From Clostridiales bacterium (GTDB taxonomy: Bacteria; Bacillota; Clostridia; Oscillospirales; Oscillospiraceae), in assembly GCA_012516225.1 (NCBI GenBank), contig JAAYWX010000235.1, forward strand, positions 1-18,534: DNA of 18,534 nucleotides, written 5' to 3'. Made by a program: the position numbers and the translations under genes. Shown here piece by piece: positions 14,300 to 18,534 of the stretch. The notes under the pieces are model-generated. The model saw only the letters and a list, made by a program, of their open reading frames with translations, had not been told where the DNA came from and ran no database searches. Within the stretch, counting starts at the first letter, position 1. Each line of letters begins with the position of its first letter.

Positions 14300-15289
14300 T
14301 TATTTCTGAAACAACTGTATACCCTTAATCAGCATTGATAACCCCATCGATGTAATTAACACAGAGCTGGCTTTTATCATGTATTTGTAGTATTTACGGG
14401 GAATAAACGAATTAATGGCACCAAAGATATACATAAGGGGGACAGTTCCCAGTACGAACACAAACATCGAAAGCGCTCCTTTTGCAGTGCTACCTGTTCC
14501 CATTGAATACATCCACATTGCGTAAAGCGGGCCGCAGGGCATTATACCTGTCAGTAAACCTATAATAAGCGGCCTGCCAAAAAAACGTTTTTGTGCGCGG
14601 TTCGGCAACTTGCAAAAAGCTGGCACTTGGAGAGAAAATCTTCTGAATGCAGGGATTATTCCCCACATCTGAATTCCAATTATAAGAACCAATGCTCCTG
14701 TAATTGTGAAAACCATACTTTTTAAAGATGCAGTGTAGCTTAAAACCGACCCAAGTGTGCCGAAAATTGCACCCATCAATGAATAAGAAATCACTCTTCC
14801 TCCGTTATAGTAAAGTGAGGACAAAAGACCATATTTTGATTTTTTACCATATCCTGAACCGGAAAAACTCTTATCTATTGTTTGGGTAAGCATAATACCG
14901 CCACACATAGCAATACAGTGCGTACTCGTCAGAAGCCCTATAAGAAATATAACTCCGATTGTCGCACCTTCCGTTGCCTTTGGTATCTCAATACTTTTAA
15001 GCAATGGCAGCAAAAGAAAGACGCCAACAACGCACACGGCACAGATAATATCCGCAATTATGCCGGATAAACCGCCGCTCCCTGCTGGATAACCAGCAAG
15101 CTCAAGTGATTTTTTTATATCGTCTTCTGATATAATTTCCGGATCATATTCAACGGAAACCTTACCTTTCCAGTAACTGGCTTTAGCATTGATTACGCCA
15201 CGGGTATGCAGAATCGCACCTTCGACTATGTATTCGCACTGACGGCAAATCATACCTTGGATTTTGAGAACAATTTTTGTCGTTGTCAT
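14300..15289 (-). CDS. HMA domain fused to SafE/DsbD_2-like membrane protein
   Basis: A 329-residue fusion. Residues 1-67 are a heavy-metal-associated domain with Cys15 and Cys18 (GMICRQC) and the usual beta-alpha-beta-beta-alpha-beta pattern. Residues 75-329 form a polytopic membrane domain of the SafE/DsbD_2 type, with about six spans and the family motifs STHCIAMCGG (Cys125, Cys129) and GIMPCGP (Cys252). Such proteins are usually labelled sulfite exporter TauE/SafE, but DsbD_2 members stand beside copper ATPases and ccoGHIS genes in many bacteria and are thought to take part in copper or thiol handling. The start follows GGAGG at 7 bases. The promoter upstream has a TTGACC-type palindrome just after the start site. 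It converges on copA, and the shared regulator suggests a joint role; transport of copper or electrons is inferred. Confidence 0.88.
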   Translation of the reverse strand: MTTTKIVLKIQGMICRQCEYIVEGAILHTRGVINAKASYWKGKVSVEYDPEIISEDDIKKSLELAGYPAGSGGLSGIIADIICAVCVVGVFLLLPLLKSIEIPKATEGATIGVIFLIGLLTSTHCIAMCGGIMLTQTIDKSFSGSGYGKKSKYGLLSSLYYNGGRVISYSLMGAIFGTLGSVLSYTASLKSMVFTITGALVLIIGIQMWGIIPAFRRFSLQVPAFCKLPNRAQKRFFGRPLIIGLLTGIMPCGPLYAMWMYSMGTGSTAKGALSMFVFVLGTVPLMYIFGAINSFIPRKYYKYMIKASSVLITSMGLSMLIKGIQLFQK

Positions 15290-15318
15290 TTAAGCACCTC
15301 CAACAGAATTATTTAATT

Positions 15319-15334
15319 CTGACCAAGTGGTTTA
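15319..15334. promoter_or_regulatory. TetR operator-like site 2 (HMA-SafE leader)
   Basis: CTGACCAAGTGGTTTA has the core palindrome ACCA-AG-TGGT and is 13 of 16 identical to the site at 15502-15517. It lies about 9-24 bases after the predicted minus-strand start of the HMA-SafE mRNA, a position suited to repression. Confidence 0.6.
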
Positions 15335-15349
15335 CTAAGACAAAAATAA

Positions 15350-15378
15350 ATAGTATTTGTTTTCCTTTACATATACAA
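15350..15378 (-). promoter_or_regulatory. Promoter of the HMA-SafE gene
   Basis: On minus, TTGTAT (15378-15373) and TACTAT (15355-15350) are separated by 17 bases. The predicted start is near 15343, giving a leader of about 55 bases that includes operator-like site 2. Confidence 0.6.
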
Positions 15379-15468
15379 GTGATTAAAATATGTTGAAAAA
15401 ATAAACAAAAGTATCCAGATTGTTGAAAATAAAGCTAAAAATATCCCCTGTAATTAGTGCCCGGTTAA

Positions 15469-15497
15469 TTGACATATAAAACTGAGGATGTTATATT
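15469..15497 (+). promoter_or_regulatory. Promoter of the Fe-S protein gene
   Basis: TTGACA (15469-15474) and TATATT (15492-15497) have a 17-base spacer on plus. The start is predicted near 15504, inside operator-like site 3, with a leader of about 190 bases. Confidence 0.75.
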
Positions 15498-15501
15498 TAA
15501 G

Positions 15502-15517
15502 TTGACCAAGTGGTAAA
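15502..15517. promoter_or_regulatory. TetR operator-like site 3 (Fe-S gene start site)
   Basis: TTGACCAAGTGGTAAA has TT/AA ends and the ACCA-AG-TGGT core. It begins 5 bases after the -10 box and covers the predicted transcription start, so a bound repressor would block initiation. Confidence 0.6.
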
Positions 15518-15520
15518 AAT

Positions 15521-15580
15521 AAGGCAAGAGGTAAAGAAATGCCCTTAATCATTCATAATGATTTTTATATCTTGCCCTTT
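15521..15580 (+). promoter_or_regulatory. Structured leader of the Fe-S gene
   Basis: In the long 5' leader, AAGGCAAGA (15521-15529) can pair with TCTTGCCCTT (15570-15579) with one bulge. Inside it AATCATT (15547-15553) and AATGATT (15557-15563) form a perfect 7-bp hairpin with loop CAT. A few T follow the outer stem, so it could work as a weak terminator or stabiliser. No known riboswitch class is recognised. Confidence 0.35.
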
Positions 15581-15694
15581 TATCTGCAATTACATCAAAG
15601 CGCCAATCGGACCAAATATTTTAGTTTATAAGTTTATATCGGAAATATCTAACTAAGACATAATACAAGCCGAGATTTGAAAGGAAGTGTAACT

Positions 15695-16663
15695 ATGCCC
15701 GATAACAAAAAAGAAACTCAACGTGCCCTTGCAAAGGCATTCCCCAAAACTGAAGAGGGCCTTGCCCAGTTCCTTCATGCACAGCTATATTTCAAGTACA
15801 TAACGCTTTACATTTATCAGATGAAGAAAGGAGTAAACAATTTCCTGCCGGAACCTGACAAGCTTTTTCTGCCGGATGATCCTGAGTTTGAAGCCGTTGA
15901 TGAAATGGTAAAGACTGTTGTCAACCGTACGGTTATGCTGGGGGGAGCAAGTGAGACCAGTGTATATCATGCAAAAGTCCTTTGTCTTGAGGATGCTGAA
16001 CAGTTGGTAACACTTAAGGAAGACCTCGATCTCGGCGAACTGCCTAAGAGCATAATCCCCTATGAGCACGCTCGCAGAATTCTGTTTGAAAACCCCGAAA
16101 ATATTGCGGTCATAGACTGCGTCTGCCGCACTTTGCGGGGAGATAAGGGCTGCTACCCCCGCGGCGTCTGCATACTTATCGGTGAACCGTGGGTCAGTTG
16201 GGCGCTTGAGCGCGAAAAGCATTTAAACGGCCGGCGTATCACGCAGGATGAAGCTCTAATGATTCTTCGCGAAGAGCACGAAAGAGGCCATGTCCATGCG
16301 GCCTTCTTCAAGGATGCGGCCGCTGGACGTATGTATCACATCTGCAACTGCTGTCCATGTTGCTGTACAGCGCTGCACACCCAGAACTATATCGGAGCAC
16401 CTATGTTCGGGGGCTCTGGGTATGTTGCCGAAATTGATGAAGACAAGTGTATCAAATGCGGTGCTTGTATTGATAGCTGTAATTTCAACGCAATTTCAAA
16501 AAGCAGCGACGGTAAAATAACAGTTGCCGAAAATATTTGCAAGGGCTGTGAAGGTTGCATAGGAAAATGTCCTTCTGGTGCGATTTCTCTTAAGCTTTTT
16601 GATGAAACTGTTTTGGAACCGTTGGATCTCAAGGTTGTGAAAGAAAAATACGGGTCAAAATAA
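15695..16663 (+). CDS. Cys-rich iron-sulfur protein with two [4Fe-4S] ferredoxin motifs
   Basis: A 322-residue protein without signal peptide or membrane spans, so cytoplasmic. Residues 1-130 are a mostly helical region I do not recognise. The middle has CVCR (Cys142, Cys144), Cys153 and Cys159, then the striking CNCCPCCC at 217-224. The C-terminal part is a bacterial ferredoxin domain with two complete C-x2-C-x2-C-x3-C motifs (Cys252/255/258/262 and 282/285/288/292). Similar proteins with a CxCR block, a CNCC-CCC block and a dicluster ferredoxin occur in anaerobic bacteria and archaea, without established function. The start at 15695 follows AAGGAAG at 7 bases; a TTG-started frame 18 bases upstream lacks one. 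A TTGACC-type operator at its start site links it to the neighbouring tetR and copper genes. Electron transfer, perhaps metal reduction, is inferred. Confidence 0.85.
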   Translation: MPDNKKETQRALAKAFPKTEEGLAQFLHAQLYFKYITLYIYQMKKGVNNFLPEPDKLFLPDDPEFEAVDEMVKTVVNRTVMLGGASETSVYHAKVLCLEDAEQLVTLKEDLDLGELPKSIIPYEHARRILFENPENIAVIDCVCRTLRGDKGCYPRGVCILIGEPWVSWALEREKHLNGRRITQDEALMILREEHERGHVHAAFFKDAAAGRMYHICNCCPCCCTALHTQNYIGAPMFGGSGYVAEIDEDKCIKCGACIDSCNFNAISKSSDGKITVAENICKGCEGCIGKCPSGAISLKLFDETVLEPLDLKVVKEKYGSK

Positions 16664-16752
16664 TAGTAAGCTATTTCTAAGGAACCGTTGATTAAATTTA
16701 AAATAGTCCCGCAATATTACAAAATAGGAGAACCTGCACAGGCAGTGAGGGA

Positions 16753-17585
16753 ATGAAACAGCAGCGCTTTATTAATCTTCAAATCTAAAATCAGCCAAGC
16801 CAGCGGAATGTCTGCTTTTAATGGGTGTATCCCAGACTTTGTGTAACCCCAGAATTAGCGTAAAAGAGAGTAAAAATTATATTGGGACGGAAGACCACAG
16901 TGCGGGATTCCGTCTCGGCAGCATCATAGCGGTAAACTGGCGTCGTGGAATCAAGAAATCAAGTGCCAGACGGCTGCCGGTTCCGCGCCCTGCTGCGGAA
17001 AACGGTCTTCAGAAGCGGTTGTTTGCACAGGTTCTGGAGCTTCTCCATGCGCGCTGGCTGATTCTCAAAAAGGGTACGATCGTTGATTCCACCATTATTG
17101 CGGCGCCGTCCTCGACAAAGGACCATTAAAAGAAGCGCAATCCGGACGCCTGCCAGACGAAGAAGGGCAACGCCTAACATTTTGGCTGCAGGGCCCATAT
17201 CGGTATGGATCAGGATATGGGGCTGGTGCATCATTTGCACCAGCAGGGAAAGGAACGTCTATGGTGATTTGGGGTATCTTGGCGCCGAAAAACGTGTGGA
17301 TACCGCCACACATAGCAAAGAAGGCAAAAAAATCCGCTATAAAATCAATCGCAGGCCATTGCAGAGCAGAAATAATTCCGTATGTTCACAGGAGCAGATA
17401 AAATGCCGTGAGCACGAAAAGTCTTCCGTCCACGCTAAGTTTGAGCATATTCTCGGTGTTGTAAAGGGACTTTTCGGATATCACAAGCGCGATACCAAGG
17501 CTTACGAAAACAAGCCGCAAAGCTTTATATGATGTTCGCACTGGCGAACCTGCATCTGGCTGACAGGCGCTGCCTGATACCCTAA
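16753..17585 (+). pseudogene. Decayed IS5-family transposase
   Basis: Remains of a DDE transposase of the IS5 family, broken by stops, frameshifts and a large internal loss. The start is recognisable (ATG 16753, MKQQRFINLQI then a stop). A fragment ENGLQKRLFAQVLELLHAR with KKGTIVDSTIIAAPSSTK (about 16990-17120) carries the first catalytic Asp region. It continues in another frame as KRNPDACQTKKGNA, stop, HFGCRAHIGMD, then in a further frame as VYGDLGYLGAEKR and KKIRYKINRRP. The last piece is MMFALANLHLADRRCLIP ending at 17585. The region between HIGMDQDMGLVHH and VYGD is largely deleted. No matching terminal inverted repeats could be paired; GGAACCGTTGATTAA at 16681-16695 may be an old left end. 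It cannot be active. Confidence 0.85.
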
Positions 17586-17681
17586 CTCAGTGCGACTACG
17601 CGACGAAAATTAAAGGGATATCCTGTGCTGTTTGTCATCGGATACGCTTATCGCTGTTGTGAGATTGGCATTATTAATATT

Positions 17682-17720
17682 AAAAAAGGCTTAAAAGCCC
17701 TCCACGGCTTTAAGCCTTTT
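17682..17720 (-). terminator. Terminator of the gerAB gene
   Basis: A long stem (AAAAGGCTTAAAAGCC with GGCTTTAAGCCTTTT, one bulged A, 6-base loop) is followed by six T on the minus strand. It lies about 80 bases after the gerAB stop. The plus side reads CCTTTTCTATATG and might also stop transcripts crossing from the IS remnant. Confidence 0.85.
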
Positions 17721-17798
17721 CTATATGTTTAATAAATTTTCATAATAAATTATATTTTTTCTGCAAATAGAAAAAACTGCAGCCATTGAGAATTATGC

Positions 17799-18534
17799 CT
17801 AAGCCCCTTCATTCGTTCTTGTGCCCTTTGCTTTTCTAAGAAGGCCTATTTCGACAGTGAGAGGCAGTGCTATTTCAAAAAACGGGGCGTAATATTTATA
17901 AATTTTGATTAAGGCAAACATCTGCATAGTATTTTCATACAGCATCTGAGAAACAGCAACCATAAGGACGGCAGCAACGGCGGAAATAGCGGTGAAATTT
18001 TTAGTGTGAAAAAGTTTTGCAACTCCCCTGCAGGCCACATAAAGACAGATAGACACCTTTGTCAGCCCGAAAATTATAAAGTTGCCCGAAACAAGCACTT
18101 CTATCCTTGAAACTAATTCTCCGATATCAATAACCCCTGCAGTTTCATATGACGGGAAATATAAGTCTTTGACCAGCGGAAACCCCAGAACCAATATGTT
18201 TCCCAAAACAAGGCTTATCAGAACCGCTCCCGCCGCAAAAAGGGCGATCAGGTAATTCGCCTTAACATTTTTTTTGTTTTCCGACGAGCAAAATACCGAA
18301 ATAAACAAAACTGTTTCCGCAAACGGGAACGCAATTGCAGATAACGATTCATTAATGATAAACTTAAAATCATTTGAAAAAATCGGAAACATATTTTCTA
18401 TATTCATATATTTTACTGTTAGTATCAGCAGAAATACAACCACAAATATGGCTATTGGTGTTACGAATTCTGTTCCTCTGGCAAGAGTCTCTATCCCTTT
18501 TCCGACTGCAAAAAAGGCTATTAACCCTATGCAA
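17799..18534 (-). CDS. gerAB: GerAB family spore germination protein (partial)
   Basis: This is the C-terminal portion, about 245 residues, of an amino-acid-permease-like subunit of a Ger-type nutrient receptor in the spore inner membrane. The frame stays open to the right edge of the window, so the N terminus lies outside. Near the start of the visible part is the GKGIETLARGTEFVTPI segment characteristic of GerAB proteins, then a series of hydrophobic spans. The NDFKFIINESLSAIAFPFAETVLF region and the central LGNILVLGFPLVKDLYFPSYE segment with VSRIEVLVSGNF match the family's conserved middle. Full-length members have about 360 residues and ten spans. It ends in TAG. gerAA and gerAC partners are not within the window: nothing Ger-like follows downstream, so gerAC, if clustered, must lie upstream of it. 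It indicates a spore-forming organism. Confidence 0.92.
   Translation of the reverse strand, partial: CIGLIAFFAVGKGIETLARGTEFVTPIAIFVVVFLLILTVKYMNIENMFPIFSNDFKFIINESLSAIAFPFAETVLFISVFCSSENKKNVKANYLIALFAAGAVLISLVLGNILVLGFPLVKDLYFPSYETAGVIDIGELVSRIEVLVSGNFIIFGLTKVSICLYVACRGVAKLFHTKNFTAISAVAAVLMVAVSQMLYENTMQMFALIKIYKYYAPFFEIALPLTVEIGLLRKAKGTRTNEGA

Noticed and set aside
14300..15289. Plain sulfite exporter (TauE/SafE) label
   Set aside because: The N-terminal copper-type HMA domain, the HCxxMC and PCGP motifs and the neighbouring Cu ATPase fit metal or thiol handling better than sulfite export.
16821..17532. Two overlapping open frames taken as real genes
   Set aside because: Both are frame fragments of one decayed IS5-family transposase, with matching pieces continuing in alternating frames.

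Overview
The window reads as chromosomal DNA of an anaerobic, spore-forming Clostridia-type Firmicute, perhaps of the Ruminococcaceae/Oscillospiraceae side. This is inferred from gene content: a GerAB germination protein, a class B sortase, a DegV/FakB lipid-binding protein, DUF975 and YhfC membrane proteins, an ECF sigma/zinc-finger anti-sigma pair, and strong AAGGAGG-type ribosome binding sites. No species is claimed.

Layout. Bases 1-4901 hold mostly single genes: class B sortase, a HAD phosphatase, a DUF2325 protein with two palindromes upstream, DegV/FakB behind a consensus promoter, and two minus-strand membrane proteins (YhfC family, DUF975). Then comes a lone quinolinate synthase gene (nadA) with its own promoter, a perfect leader hairpin and a terminator. 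Bases 6114-10143 form a tight minus-strand run read from one recognisable promoter: trmB, an exonuclease III/AP endonuclease gene, dusB, an ECF sigma factor and its anti-sigma factor. The dusB frame is interrupted by one in-frame amber codon and is otherwise intact. A tRNA-Pro(UGG) gene and its terminator follow.

Bases 10631-16663 are the most distinctive part: a metal-handling island. It encodes a TetR-family regulator (minus), a divergent pair made of a small HDCDH-motif membrane protein and a CopA-type Cu(I) P-type ATPase, a convergent HMA-SafE (DsbD_2-like) fusion, and a Cys-rich iron-sulfur protein with two ferredoxin clusters and a CNCCPCCC motif. Three related 16-bp imperfect palindromes (TTGACC-type) lie on the promoter of tetR, just downstream of the promoter of the HMA-SafE gene, and at the start site of the iron-sulfur gene. 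This suggests one TetR regulon joining copper export or delivery with an Fe-S redox protein. The combination recalls the CcoG/CcoI/SafE genes of cytochrome cbb3 oxidase assembly, but no oxidase is present here.

After the island lies a decayed IS5-family transposase (about 16753-17585). A minus-strand gerAB gene then runs off the right edge, followed on its strand by a terminator. Stretches without genes: 857-1165 holds only an unidentified 54-codon open frame on the minus strand; 2159-2541 holds two palindromes and the degV promoter; 15290-15694 holds two divergent promoters, two operator-like sites and a structured leader. No CRISPR array, rRNA or recognisable riboswitch was seen.
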